DNA from: Euryarchaeota archaeon UBA557
GTDB taxonomy: Archaea; Thermoplasmatota; Poseidoniia; Poseidoniales; Thalassarchaeaceae
Reading direction: 5' to 3'
Length of the DNA: 64,000 nt
Assembly: GCA_002503285.1 (NCBI GenBank)
Contig: DARI01000006.1
Coordinates: 1-64,000, forward strand
Both the position numbers and the translations under genes were made by a program. Positions 9,643 through 18,153 of this stretch are shown here, piece by piece. Numbering within the stretch: position 1 is the first letter of the stretch; each line of letters opens with the position of its first letter. The notes beneath the pieces are model-generated. The model made no database searches. It saw nothing but the letters and a program-made list of their open reading frames with translations, and was not told the DNA's origin.

Positions 9643-9814
9643 ATGTCAAGTCGAACTTTGGAGGTAATTAAGGAAAGCGGTAATAAATATGAGTAGAGAT
9701 AGATAATTAGTAACTTTCAAGTTTTTCATAAATGTCAATATTTTTTAATATCATTAATTATTTAATTATACAATTTATTCAATTAATAGATTATCACGGT
9801 ATTAAAAATAGGTG

Positions 9815-9845
9815 GATGACCTCTCTCAAAAAGAGAGAGGTCATC
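9815..9845 (-). terminator. Perfect 13-bp hairpin after the proteorhodopsin gene
   Basis: GATGACCTCTCTC at 9815-9827 and its exact inverse at 9833-9845 flank a 5-base loop. It starts 19 bases after the proteorhodopsin stop codon. On the transcribed strand a TATTTTTA run follows a few bases later. It most likely ends or stabilises the abundant rhodopsin mRNA and separates it from the MutS-like gene. Confidence 0.7.
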
Positions 9846-9864
9846 TTTTAACATATTTTTTTAA

Positions 9865-10725
9865 TTAAAAAGACATGTGTGCAGATGCTTTTCTTGCACC
9901 CATCCATGCTACTATACCGAAACCGATCTTATTTATCATGTCAGCAACGTTGTAAAGGATAGCCATTATCTCTTGACCATCTTCACCTGCGTCTAACATT
10001 TCTGTACCTACTAAGTAACCGAGAGGATAAATGATCCAACCAACTAATATGAATGTCCTTAGAGCATTGGTGCTCCAAACAAGTTCTTCTTTTATTTTAC
10101 TATTGTCAACTCCAAGTCCATCATAAAGTCCGAACGGAAGTCCAGTTGCAACCATTATCATGGCCCATCCAACTCCTCCAAGAATTAATCCAGCCCATGC
10201 AGGCATAGCTCCTATCTCGCCCAGGTAACCAAATGAAATCATAATTAATGCACCTGTAAAACAAACGCCTGTAAAACCGCCTATGACTGGTAACTTAGCA
10301 TCAGTGATGGCTTCCTTACCAACTAATGAAGGGAACTTTAATGCCATTAACGGCACAGTTATAATCCAGTCCATATATCTGTAATCTGTGCTTACTACGC
10401 CTGTATCGATGTATACTCCCCTCATGTAGTAGTAGTGGAATGCAGCAATACCAACAATTAATGCTGAGATTGTCATTGTAGTCCTGTATTCAGGGGCTAC
10501 GTTATTTCTCTCACTCATGAAAAATATGAATGCTGCTCCCATTGAGATATATCCAATGAAGAATAAGAAGAATGTAGCTCTTCCTAGATTATCACCTGCA
10601 TATTGGAGTTCTGGATCAATAGTTGCTGCATTCACTGTTTGCACCACCATCAATGCCAGACCAATAAAAGTTAATACTAATGCGTTCTTTTTTAGGCTAA
10701 TTTTGTTTGAGGGAATCCTCACCAT
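9865..10725 (-). CDS. Proteorhodopsin, light-driven proton pump with Lys at the donor site
   Basis: Seven-helix retinal protein that pumps protons outward in light. Numbering by ORF: Schiff-base Lys266 in ADMINKIGFG with Asp262; primary acceptor Asp119 in RYMDW with Thr123 and Arg116; His97 in FHYYYMRG, the proteorhodopsin partner of the acceptor. Asp119+11, the donor position (Glu108 in bacterial green proteorhodopsin), is Lys130. The spectral tuning position (105 in GPR) is Met127, which predicts green absorption. An N-terminal hydrophobic segment (about 14-33, ending VNAA) looks like a signal peptide or extra segment. The start is ATG 10725, with a TATA box 27 bases upstream and no leader. 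A perfect hairpin follows the gene. No carotene oxygenase gene lies nearby, so retinal synthesis must be encoded elsewhere. Confidence 0.96.
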   Translation of the reverse strand: MVRIPSNKISLKKNALVLTFIGLALMVVQTVNAATIDPELQYAGDNLGRATFFLFFIGYISMGAAFIFFMSERNNVAPEYRTTMTISALIVGIAAFHYYYMRGVYIDTGVVSTDYRYMDWIITVPLMALKFPSLVGKEAITDAKLPVIGGFTGVCFTGALIMISFGYLGEIGAMPAWAGLILGGVGWAMIMVATGLPFGLYDGLGVDNSKIKEELVWSTNALRTFILVGWIIYPLGYLVGTEMLDAGEDGQEIMAILYNVADMINKIGFGIVAWMGARKASAHMSF

Positions 10726-10748
10726 AGCATAACGAGTAGTATTTGGTT

Positions 10749-10756
10749 TATAATGT
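10749..10756 (-). promoter_or_regulatory. TATA box for proteorhodopsin
   Basis: On the minus strand the sequence reads ATTATAAAC, centred about 27 bases before the rhodopsin ATG. The position predicts a leaderless transcript. Confidence 0.6.
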
Positions 10757-10832
10757 CATGTTCAATGACCTCAAATAATTTGAAGAAAGATGAACCAATG
10801 AATCTTAAGAGAAGTGGTTACACATACTGATT

Positions 10833-11465
10833 ATGGTCGAAGAAATGAGGGTTAACTACAGAGATGGAGGAAGAATAAACATACCCAATAACAATATGCC
10901 TCTTGAATTACTAATCAATTGGATAGAAGAAGCTAGAACTAAAAAATTGATTGAAGCTAATGCAATATGCCTATCTACAATTGATGATAACGGAAATCCT
11001 CAGAGCAGAATGGTTTTAGTCAAATATATAAATAATTTTGAGATAGGCTTTTTCACCAATCTTGGCAGTAATAAAGCAAGTGAAATAAATGCAAATAAAA
11101 ATGTTTCCGGAGTAATGTTTTGGCCTGAAATGGAAAGGCAGGTTAGAATAACGGGCATTGCTAGTTTGATGCCCAGAGACAAAGTATTAGATTATCATAG
11201 ATCTAGGCCCAGGGAGAGTCAAATTGCAGCATTTACGTCCATGCAAAGTAGACCATTGAAGTCGTTAGACCACCTAATAAAAGAATTTCATGATACAGAA
11301 CTTGAATTCAAAGATAAAGAAATACCCCTTCCGGATCATTGGGGAGGATATGTGATAAAAATAAGTTCAATAGAATATTGGTCTGGAAGACCAAGCAGGC
11401 TACATGAAAGAATGGTATTAAAAATCCAAGGTAGTGAATGGTCAGAAAGGAGATTGTATCCTTAA
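10833..11465 (+). CDS. pdxH: Pyridoxamine/pyridoxine 5'-phosphate oxidase
   Basis: FMN enzyme that makes pyridoxal 5'-phosphate in the vitamin B6 salvage pathway. The 210-residue protein shows the PdxH pattern: AICLSTIDDNGNPQSRMVLVK (FMN binding), GFFTNLGSNKASEI, VMFWPEMERQVRITG, YHRSRPRESQIAA, and a C-terminal ISSIEYWSGRPSRLHER substrate/FMN block followed by RRLYP where most homologues have RLAP. Start is ATG 10833; Met5 at 10845 is also possible. Its last 4 bases overlap a small convergent gene. Confidence 0.95.
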   Translation: MVEEMRVNYRDGGRINIPNNNMPLELLINWIEEARTKKLIEANAICLSTIDDNGNPQSRMVLVKYINNFEIGFFTNLGSNKASEINANKNVSGVMFWPEMERQVRITGIASLMPRDKVLDYHRSRPRESQIAAFTSMQSRPLKSLDHLIKEFHDTELEFKDKEIPLPDHWGGYVIKISSIEYWSGRPSRLHERMVLKIQGSEWSERRLYP

Positions 11466-11632
11466 TTATCCATCATAGCTTCAATTTCTTTAGTAGCTAA
11501 AATCAGAGTAGGTGCCCACAAACCAACAAATATTCCTAACATTTCATCCCCATGTATGAAGTACAGGTACAATGAGAAACCAACCGATAACATACTAGCC
11601 GCAAATCCTACTTTTGAAATATTTCCATTCAT
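11462..11632 (-). CDS. Small hydrophobic protein, 56 residues, two likely membrane segments
   Basis: A 56-codon frame from ATG 11632 to TAA 11462. The product has two hydrophobic stretches (about residues 8-26, VGFAASMLSVGFSLYLYFI, and 31-46, MLGIFVGLWAPTLILA) separated by HGDE, and a charged tail KEIEAMMDN. GGTGAT lies 5 bases before the ATG as a Shine-Dalgarno-like site. The gene fills the otherwise empty space after pdxH and overlaps it by 4 bases in convergent orientation, a pattern seen elsewhere in this window. No family is recognised and no function is proposed. Confidence 0.6.
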   Translation of the reverse strand: MNGNISKVGFAASMLSVGFSLYLYFIHGDEMLGIFVGLWAPTLILATKEIEAMMDN

Positions 11633-11751
11633 TCTTAATCACCTTTCACATAGCGCTAAGGTTTCCGATTAATAATATTATGTTTTTTTAATATTAGAAA
11701 TTATAATATTTTATCAATAATATTTTTATTAGTTGAATACTATCGATAGAT

Positions 11752-12228
11752 ATGGAATTTATTGACCGAGTCGGTAAAGATGTAATCGGCAAAATGATGA
11801 ACATTCCCGAACTAAAAGATTTTCAAGTTGATGAATTGGAGAAAATTACTTTAGGAAAGTTGCGTAAAAATAACAGAACTATGATGGGTTGTTGCAGATT
11901 TAAGAAAAATAGTAGATGGGTGCGAAAAAATAGCAAAGGAGATATTATAGCAAGAGGTAAGGATTTTTGGCCATATGCCAATACTCTTGGACCCAGTGAT
12001 GTAAGAAGAATAGATTTACATCCAGACTTGCTCCATTATAAATGGGAACGATTAGCAGCAAGTGTACTTTATCATGAATATTTGCATGCACTTGGATTTA
12101 GGCATTGCTCAACATTTAGAAAATTGGAATCGTTGTGGCCCGATAAAGATGCAGTTTTGGGAACTAGATTAGTTAAATTGAAGTCTCCAATGTATAATTC
12201 ATGGATAAACAGATTATTGGAAAATTAA
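11752..12228 (+). CDS. SprT-like zinc metalloprotease
   Basis: The 158-residue protein has an HEYLHALGFRH zinc site (His108, Glu109, His112, His118), the HExxH pattern of SprT/WSS1-like proteases. An upstream basic region (KFKKNSRWVRKNSKG) could bind DNA or RNA. Family members cleave DNA-protein crosslinks or act as general small proteases; which applies here is not shown. It has no signal peptide. TTTTTATTA lies about 25 bases before the ATG and may serve as its TATA box. It converges with the MORN-kinase gene. Confidence 0.75.
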   Translation: MEFIDRVGKDVIGKMMNIPELKDFQVDELEKITLGKLRKNNRTMMGCCRFKKNSRWVRKNSKGDIIARGKDFWPYANTLGPSDVRRIDLHPDLLHYKWERLAASVLYHEYLHALGFRHCSTFRKLESLWPDKDAVLGTRLVKLKSPMYNSWINRLLEN

Positions 12229-12243
12229 AAAAATATGCAAAAA

Positions 12244-15200
12244 CTAAATTTCATTTAAATCACCTTCTTCTAACATAATTCTAAATTCAAATATTGATTG
12301 GATGCGTTTTGAAGTATTATCAGGGATAGTGGCTAAATTTACAAGTTCACTAAGCCATGATGGATGGCCCAACTCGGTAATTTTTTTTGTTCTATAATCA
12401 CTCGAAAATATGCCTGCATCCTCATTTGTCAATAGATGCCATAGTATTTGACCTACCCCATAAACATCTGTGAATGGCCCAGTAACTCCTCTTTCTCTTT
12501 CTGGTGGTGACCAACCCATGGTGTGGGCGCCTCCCGATTTAGAAATTCCTTCACCAGCATCTACCCCCTTAGATAGCCCAAAGTCTATCAATACAACTCC
12601 TTTTTTGGGAGATAACATGATATTATGTGGCTTTATATCTCTGTGGTAAATTGGCATATCTAGATCTGCCATATATTCTAAAACTTCACAGCATTCTGAC
12701 ATAAGAGAAATTATTCTTTCAAGTTTTTGTTTAAAATTACCATTTATGACTGCCTTCATTTCTTGATTTAGGCTTGTTCCTTCTATGTATTCCATTATCA
12801 GAACTTGTACTCGAACTCCATCATTATTCTCAATTAATCCCGAATCAATATATTTCGGAATACGTGGATGTTCTAATGATTTTAATATTTCAATTTCATT
12901 AATTAAAGTATCATTTACTTTGGAAGCTGAAAGTTGTCTGCTTGGGGCGGCTTGTTTCCAAACTATGTCATTTCCGGATTTGGAATCTCTTCCCAAATAA
13001 ACTTCTGCAAAACCTCCATCTGCTTTTAGATGCCTAGTTGTTCGATATCGAGATTGATCTAATTGGCCAGAAAATTCTGTTGATTTAGAGTCAGTCCCGG
13101 CACTGTAATTTAGCATACCATCATGAGTTAGGTCTGCTAAAACATCTTCTAATTTTCTTCCTGTTGCTCTTGCTATATTTTCAATAACAGAGATATCCAT
13201 TTCTTCAATTTTAAATGATAAATTTTGATTTGGCTTATCAGAAGTATTTGATTGAATTATGTCAGTTTTTATTTCTGTAGATTTTTGATGAACATCTTCC
13301 TTTGATCTTAATTTGGCATCCGTTTCCTTAGTTGGGTCCAAAAGTACCTCGATTACACCTAGAACTGATTCTAAACCTTCTTTTCTTGTCGGAGTTGCCA
13401 CTGATTTCATCATTGCCTCTGATATTTTTAATTTCAATGAGGATAGTCTTCTCAGAGATGATGCAGGACTTTTCTTTGATAAAATAACTATTTCATCCGC
13501 AAGATTTTCAAAATATTCTACAGAGATTGGAGTCAAGGGAAAGGATTTTTCATATTCTCCGGACTTCCAAATTCCATTATTCATTATACTTCCATCCGAA
13601 TTGTATAAAATTCCTTTTCCATCATATTTTCCATCCTTGAATTGGCCCTCATAATGGCTACCATTTGCATAATAATATACTCCATCACCATTTTGTAAAT
13701 CATTTTGATATAATCCTTCATACCTATCTCCGTCAGCGCCAAAGAAAATTCCAATTCCTTGCATCTTACCTTTTGCATATTGACCTTCATACCGGTCCCC
13801 ATCCGCAAAATAATACATCCCAAATCCATCCCTTATTCCACCTAAATAATTACCTTCATATCTGCTACCATCAGCATAATAATATATTCCAAAGCCATTT
13901 CTTTTATCCTGAACATATTCTCCTTCATATCTACCTCCATCGGCATAATTGAAAATACCTTGTCCTTGCCTTTTACCCTGATAATATTCTCCATCATAGC
14001 CCCCTCCATCGGCTGTAAAATCAATTCCTTTTCCGTGACGAATTCCATCAATGAATTCACCTTCATATCGATCTCCATCCGTACTATGGAATATTGCGCG
14101 ACCCGACATTTTACCTTTTTTGAATTCTCCCTCGTATCGGTTACCATTGGAGAAATAATAGTTGCCAAAGCCATCCATAGAATCATTATTGAATTCTCCC
14201 TCATATCTATCTCCTTTTTTGTCTGTATCGGCTAACCAATAATAGATTCCTTGGCCATGACGCCTTGCATTCTTGTAGCCACCTTCATATCTATCTCCAT
14301 CTTGATCGTAATAAACTCCTTGGCCATGTCTACTATCATCTTTATAATCGCCTTCATACCGACTGCCGTCTGAATAATAGTATATTCCTTTCCCGTCAGA
14401 ACCACCATTCTTGTATTCTCCTTCATATCGACTTCCATCTGAATAGAAATATATTCCCTGACCATGCCGAGCCCCATCTTTGTATTCTCCTTCAAACCTC
14501 CCTCCATCTGAACTAAAGTAAACACCTTTGCCATATTTTTTCCCATCTTTATATTGCCCTTCGAATCTACCACCATTTGCATCATAATGTACACCTGGTC
14601 CGTTGGCTAATCCCATCAAATATTGGCCTTCATGGCGCCCTCCATCCGAGCGATAATATGTCCCTTTACCATGCCTATTCCCGTTGAGGTATGAACCCTC
14701 ATATCTGTCTCCGGATATGCCATAATAAATTCCGGGACCCTCTCGCATATCTTCTTTGAATTCACCTTCATATCTATCTCCAATAGCATAATAATGTATT
14801 CCTTTTCCATGCCTCATGTTTTCTTTGAATTTGCCTTCATAGCGGCCACCATCTGCATAATAAAATATCTTTTTTTCTATTTTTTTACCTTTTTTACTTT
14901 TCTTGGTAATTGAATATATTCCTTGGCCATGCCTTTTTCCATTTTTGAAGCCCCCTTCATAACGGCCCCCATCGGCATAATTAAAAATTCCTTGACCATG
15001 CCTTTTTCCATTTTTGAAAATACCATTGTAAACATCCCCATTATTATAATAATGGATGCCTTTGCCATTACGTAAATCTCTAGAAAATTCTCCTTCGTAA
15101 TGACCGCCATTAGCAAAATGATAATTACCTAATCCATCCCTTAGTCCAATCTTAAAATAACCTTCATAGCGACTTCCATCCGAATAATAAAAAATACCAT

Positions 15201-15330
15201 TTCCATCCCTAAGGCCATTCTTGAAATCACCTTCATAACGGCCTCCATCATGGTAATGAAATACTCCTTTACCATGCATCTTACCTCCAGAGTCCCTTTC
15301 TCCAGAATATCCTAAGGGACTATGGGTCAC
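12244..15330 (-). CDS. MORN-repeat / Ser-Thr protein kinase fusion
   Basis: A 1028-residue protein. Residues about 18-581 are a near-continuous array of some 24 MORN units of 23 residues (pattern RYEGEFKNGxRHGxGIYYYADGG), with a 17-residue Lys-rich insert in one unit and a 5-residue insert in another. A linker with low-complexity Ser/Asp (582-761) follows, then a complete Hanks-type kinase: ADGGFAEVYLG glycine loop, Lys792 in VWKQA, Glu in NEIEIL, HRD (896-898), DFG (916-918) and PPE. All catalytic residues are present, so it should be an active kinase. MORN arrays often bind phospholipid or act as scaffolds, so the array may tether or regulate the kinase. No signal peptide or membrane segment is seen. 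The start is a GTG at 15330. I know of no named archaeal family with this architecture. Confidence 0.9.
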   Translation of the reverse strand: MTHSPLGYSGERDSGGKMHGKGVFHYHDGGRYEGDFKNGLRDGNGIFYYSDGSRYEGYFKIGLRDGLGNYHFANGGHYEGEFSRDLRNGKGIHYYNNGDVYNGIFKNGKRHGQGIFNYADGGRYEGGFKNGKRHGQGIYSITKKSKKGKKIEKKIFYYADGGRYEGKFKENMRHGKGIHYYAIGDRYEGEFKEDMREGPGIYYGISGDRYEGSYLNGNRHGKGTYYRSDGGRHEGQYLMGLANGPGVHYDANGGRFEGQYKDGKKYGKGVYFSSDGGRFEGEYKDGARHGQGIYFYSDGSRYEGEYKNGGSDGKGIYYYSDGSRYEGDYKDDSRHGQGVYYDQDGDRYEGGYKNARRHGQGIYYWLADTDKKGDRYEGEFNNDSMDGFGNYYFSNGNRYEGEFKKGKMSGRAIFHSTDGDRYEGEFIDGIRHGKGIDFTADGGGYDGEYYQGKRQGQGIFNYADGGRYEGEYVQDKRNGFGIYYYADGSRYEGNYLGGIRDGFGMYYFADGDRYEGQYAKGKMQGIGIFFGADGDRYEGLYQNDLQNGDGVYYYANGSHYEGQFKDGKYDGKGILYNSDGSIMNNGIWKSGEYEKSFPLTPISVEYFENLADEIVILSKKSPASSLRRLSSLKLKISEAMMKSVATPTRKEGLESVLGVIEVLLDPTKETDAKLRSKEDVHQKSTEIKTDIIQSNTSDKPNQNLSFKIEEMDISVIENIARATGRKLEDVLADLTHDGMLNYSAGTDSKSTEFSGQLDQSRYRTTRHLKADGGFAEVYLGRDSKSGNDIVWKQAAPSRQLSASKVNDTLINEIEILKSLEHPRIPKYIDSGLIENNDGVRVQVLIMEYIEGTSLNQEMKAVINGNFKQKLERIISLMSECCEVLEYMADLDMPIYHRDIKPHNIMLSPKKGVVLIDFGLSKGVDAGEGISKSGGAHTMGWSPPERERGVTGPFTDVYGVGQILWHLLTNEDAGIFSSDYRTKKITELGHPSWLSELVNLATIPDNTSKRIQSIFEFRIMLEEGDLNEI
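13588..15240 (-). repeat. Array of 69-bp MORN-coding repeats
   Basis: Within the kinase gene, 23 in-frame units of 69 bases each encode one MORN motif. Two units carry inserts. Units are diverged at the DNA level rather than identical, which points to old duplications. The regular period also opens long frames on both strands that are not genes. Confidence 0.85.
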
Positions 15331-15438
15331 GTTCTACGGTTAAAGCATACAGTCTTAACTTTGACTGAGGGGAAAATTAACATTATGATTCAAAAATTAA
15401 AAAGATATTTCTAAAGGTATTAAATTATAATTATTTAA

Positions 15439-16485
15439 CTATGAACTTAATCCATTGGAAAAAAATGTTACTATGTTATTCTTATATTCATCTGATTCTC
15501 CCCAAATAGCGTCTACATGCCCTCTAGATGGTACATACCATGTTGAAATATTGCCATCAACATCATTCATTCTCTCTTCAAAGTTTTGTGAGTGCACGAT
15601 GGAAACTCTTGGGTCTTCCATTCCATGAGTTAAGAATACTGGCCTGGAGTCTGAATTTAGAGCAGCCTCCATTGGCGATCTTGCATCTAATTCTACGCCT
15701 ACTAACCAACCACCGACAGTAATTGCAGGTCCAGCAAAAATTTGAGGATATCCGAGTCTACCTAATTCATTTTTTACAAGCAATGGAAAATCTAGAACTG
15801 CGCTATCTAACCACATAGCCCCTATACCAGATTCTTCTGCAAATGCTATTGCTGCTCCACCGCCTGCTGAAAATGCTGCCATACCAACCTCGCCGGGCAT
15901 GTACTCTTTTTCGGAGACTAACCAATCATAAGCTCCTAGTAAGTCATTATATTCTATTTGTCCGACTGCAAAATAATCATCAACAACATCACTTTCTCCA
16001 TAATTTCTAAGATCAAAAGACAATGTATTAATGCCGCCCTCAGAGAGATAACTTTGCATCAATAACATTTCCGGTTTACATTTTCCGTTGATCGGCATCC
16101 CATGAGTTTGGATCACAACTGGTGCTTCGGAATCAACCTCAACATACCAACCCCTGAGAGAAATCTCGGAATTTCCACGGGGATTAAAGGTAATATTTTC
16201 ATATGAATCCATTTGTAAATTTGAAACATCAAAATCTCGACGAATGTTTATTCTTTCTTCAGAATCATTATATGGCTCGAAACTATTCCAATCATCATTT
16301 GTTGTCCAATTATCAGGAGTGTTATTTGACCAAATTCCACATCCTGGATTGATTGACAATGATGCAGATGCCACTGCATAGCCTATACCAACATATGCAG
16401 TAGATAACACAAAAATAATGATTAAACTTATTGCAGTTATTCTTTTTTTATTTAGACTAGAAAATGTAGACAAGACGAGTTCCAT
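15439..16485 (-). CDS. Membrane-anchored alpha/beta hydrolase
   Basis: The 348-residue protein has an N-terminal membrane anchor (about residues 17-40, ITAISLIIIFVLSTAYVGIG), so the enzyme domain should face outside. The fold signs are VVIQTHGMPINGKC (oxyanion region), a nucleophile elbow GMAAFSAGGG with Ser, an acid in HGMEDPRVS and a His in SRGHVDAIWG. The family includes esterases and peptidases; the substrate is not evident. The start is ATG 16485. It sits 44 bases from the histone-fold-like gene, on the same strand. Confidence 0.85.
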   Translation of the reverse strand: MELVLSTFSSLNKKRITAISLIIIFVLSTAYVGIGYAVASASLSINPGCGIWSNNTPDNWTTNDDWNSFEPYNDSEERINIRRDFDVSNLQMDSYENITFNPRGNSEISLRGWYVEVDSEAPVVIQTHGMPINGKCKPEMLLMQSYLSEGGINTLSFDLRNYGESDVVDDYFAVGQIEYNDLLGAYDWLVSEKEYMPGEVGMAAFSAGGGAAIAFAEESGIGAMWLDSAVLDFPLLVKNELGRLGYPQIFAGPAITVGGWLVGVELDARSPMEAALNSDSRPVFLTHGMEDPRVSIVHSQNFEERMNDVDGNISTWYVPSRGHVDAIWGESDEYKNNIVTFFSNGLSS

Positions 16486-16528
16486 TGATACCTTGGCTAA
16501 GGCATAAATAGATTAAATTTACTCGGCA

Positions 16529-17335
16529 TTATTCCCATGGATCAATTCTAATTACATGATTAATAAGTATTTTTGAAGATCCGGAAGATTTGGCATTTTC
16601 TTCTGCCTTTACTAACATTCTCCTCAGCCAACCAAGCATCATAAATGTTTTAGTTTTCTCAAAATTTAATTCAATTTCTGCAAATTTTCCAGAATGGATA
16701 TTTCCTTGCAAATCTTCTTGTAATTCTGCTGCATGATCGTAATACACCAGTAACAAATCTTCTAATGCTTCATCCTCTATTTTCATGCTGATGAGATTTT
16801 TAGCCATTGATTTTATGTTAAAGGTAGTCAGTATTGCCCCATTAAAAGTAGCATCAATATCAGATTTAGAAAGATTATTTTCTTTACCAAGAATATCGTC
16901 ATTATTATCTCCTAATTCTTCAAAATCTCCATTTAAAGATTCTAAAGCTGTATCTAAATGACGAGGTTTTATTGTATTCATTTTATCTTGATCTGCATTA
17001 TCTGACGCCAACAATAATAATTTTAAGAGATAATTTTCAAGATTCTCATTAACAGAAACTACTGCTGCACTTCCAACTGAATCTAGTTTTTTTACATTAT
17101 TAATCATCATCCCCCTAGTCCTATTGAATCCCAGCCTAGTGCGATTAGGGTCACCTAATGTCTTGCGTTCAGGATCAATAGATATCGTTGCTTCTTCCAT
17201 ATCTGAAGTAATCCTTCGTAATTCATAACTTAGTAAATCTACTAGTTTAGATTTAACATCTCCTGATATACGCTTGTCGACACCCATTCCCTTTGCCACT
17301 TCTCCGATATGAGAAGTTGCCCACGGCTTTGCCAT
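16529..17335 (-). CDS. Protein with two or more histone-fold-like segments
   Basis: The 268-residue protein has no name I recognise. Residues 5-68 resemble the archaeal histone consensus: a short helix (IGEVAKGMGVD), an RIS loop where histones have RVS, a long middle helix (SKLVDLLSYELRRITSDMEEA) and ERKT before the third helix, where histones have GRKT. Residues about 81-134 repeat the pattern (VVSVNENLENYLLKLLLLASDNA, then NTIKPRHLDTAL). A third region (173-263) has a similar order of helices, ending in SKILINHVIRI. The protein may therefore be a chained histone or a histone-fold complex subunit. This is pattern matching by eye; a structure prediction would settle it. It is cytoplasmic. DNA-binding residues cannot be confirmed. 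Confidence 0.5.
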   Translation of the reverse strand: MAKPWATSHIGEVAKGMGVDKRISGDVKSKLVDLLSYELRRITSDMEEATISIDPERKTLGDPNRTRLGFNRTRGMMINNVKKLDSVGSAAVVSVNENLENYLLKLLLLASDNADQDKMNTIKPRHLDTALESLNGDFEELGDNNDDILGKENNLSKSDIDATFNGAILTTFNIKSMAKNLISMKIEDEALEDLLLVYYDHAAELQEDLQGNIHSGKFAEIELNFEKTKTFMMLGWLRRMLVKAEENAKSSGSSKILINHVIRIDPWE

Positions 17336-17389
17336 ATGTAATGGAAGAGAGTTTCTTACTTGAATTATCTTACTTAATTGAAATAAAAT

Positions 17390-17902
17390 TTAAAGGGGTT
17401 TACGTATGTTTATTTTCGACGCAAATATTAGTATCATTAAAGTTGAAGGTAATAAAAAGTTTGGTAACGATTTTTCAGATATTTCTTGATCGGATTCTTC
17501 CTGAACAGGAGATGGAGATTCAGCAATTATTGGTTTAACAATAACAATTCCTTCCATTCCCATTAATTCATGAGGTTCGCATATGTATGTGTAAGTACCA
17601 TTAGTACCAACTTCAAAAATAAAGGAATAATCTACATTGGTTTCTGGATTGCCAGAATCAAAAATACCATTTTCTTCCACTGCATTATGTCCTAATATTT
17701 CATCACTCCAAAAGAATCGTAATTCTTGAGTCTCATAAATTGTAACTTCTGAGGGAGTAAATCTAAAATTTGTACTGTCAACCGTTACTATCACTGGTTC
17801 ATAATCAGTAGTTGTCAGAGAATTATTACTGAAATCACCATTCACTGTGATAATTGGAACTAAAAAGCAAAATAGAATTGTAGCTATTAATGAACGTACC
17901 AC
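17390..17902 (-). CDS. Exported, membrane-anchored cupredoxin (type I copper protein)
   Basis: The 170-residue protein has a signal peptide (about 1-22), a plastocyanin-like beta domain and a C-terminal hydrophobic segment followed by basic residues (LPNFLLPSTLMILIFASKINIRK). The copper ligands are visible: His72 in LGHN, then Cys108, His111 and Met116 in ICEPHELMGM, with the Cys-x-x-His-x4-Met spacing of plastocyanin. It would carry electrons on the outer face of the membrane. Start is a GTG at 17902 with CTATACC about 24 bases upstream. No terminal oxidase gene is in the window, so the partner is unknown. Confidence 0.9.
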   Translation of the reverse strand: MVRSLIATILFCFLVPIITVNGDFSNNSLTTTDYEPVIVTVDSTNFRFTPSEVTIYETQELRFFWSDEILGHNAVEENGIFDSGNPETNVDYSFIFEVGTNGTYTYICEPHELMGMEGIVIVKPIIAESPSPVQEESDQEISEKSLPNFLLPSTLMILIFASKINIRKPL

Positions 17903-17943
17903 ATAAAACCTTAGACGGGTATAGTCTATGAAGGGATGTTTTT

Positions 17944-18153
17944 TTATAAATTTGATATATCGAAATGATTATCTAAAATTTGGATAATATTTTCACAGTT
18001 TTTATTAACATCAAACAATGTGTTATCTGAAGTATAAATCAATAATGATTCCCCATTATTTGGTTGTTCTTTGGGTTTCTGATATGCACATATTGCATTT
18101 GTATTAATTCTAGTAGGGCCAACTTCAGTTTCAACTAATATCCACATGTTCAT
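17944..18153 (-). CDS. Small hypothetical protein, 69 residues
   Basis: The frame starts MNMWILVETEVGPTRINTNAI and has a beta-rich, acidic character with a helical end (NCENIIQILDNHFDI). The pattern of strands followed by a helix loosely recalls small FlbD-like proteins, but this is weak. No motif or membrane segment is seen. It lies 41 bases upstream of the cupredoxin on the same strand. Its balanced composition and lack of any overlapping gene favour a real gene. Confidence 0.5.
   Translation of the reverse strand: MNMWILVETEVGPTRINTNAICAYQKPKEQPNNGESLLIYTSDNTLFDVNKNCENIIQILDNHFDISNL

Noticed and set aside
13584..15116. Several open frames of 64-120 codons on both strands inside the MORN region
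   Set aside because: They are frame shadows created by the 69-base period of the MORN repeats; their Met/Glu/Lys- or His/Leu/Asn-rich products have no independent fold.
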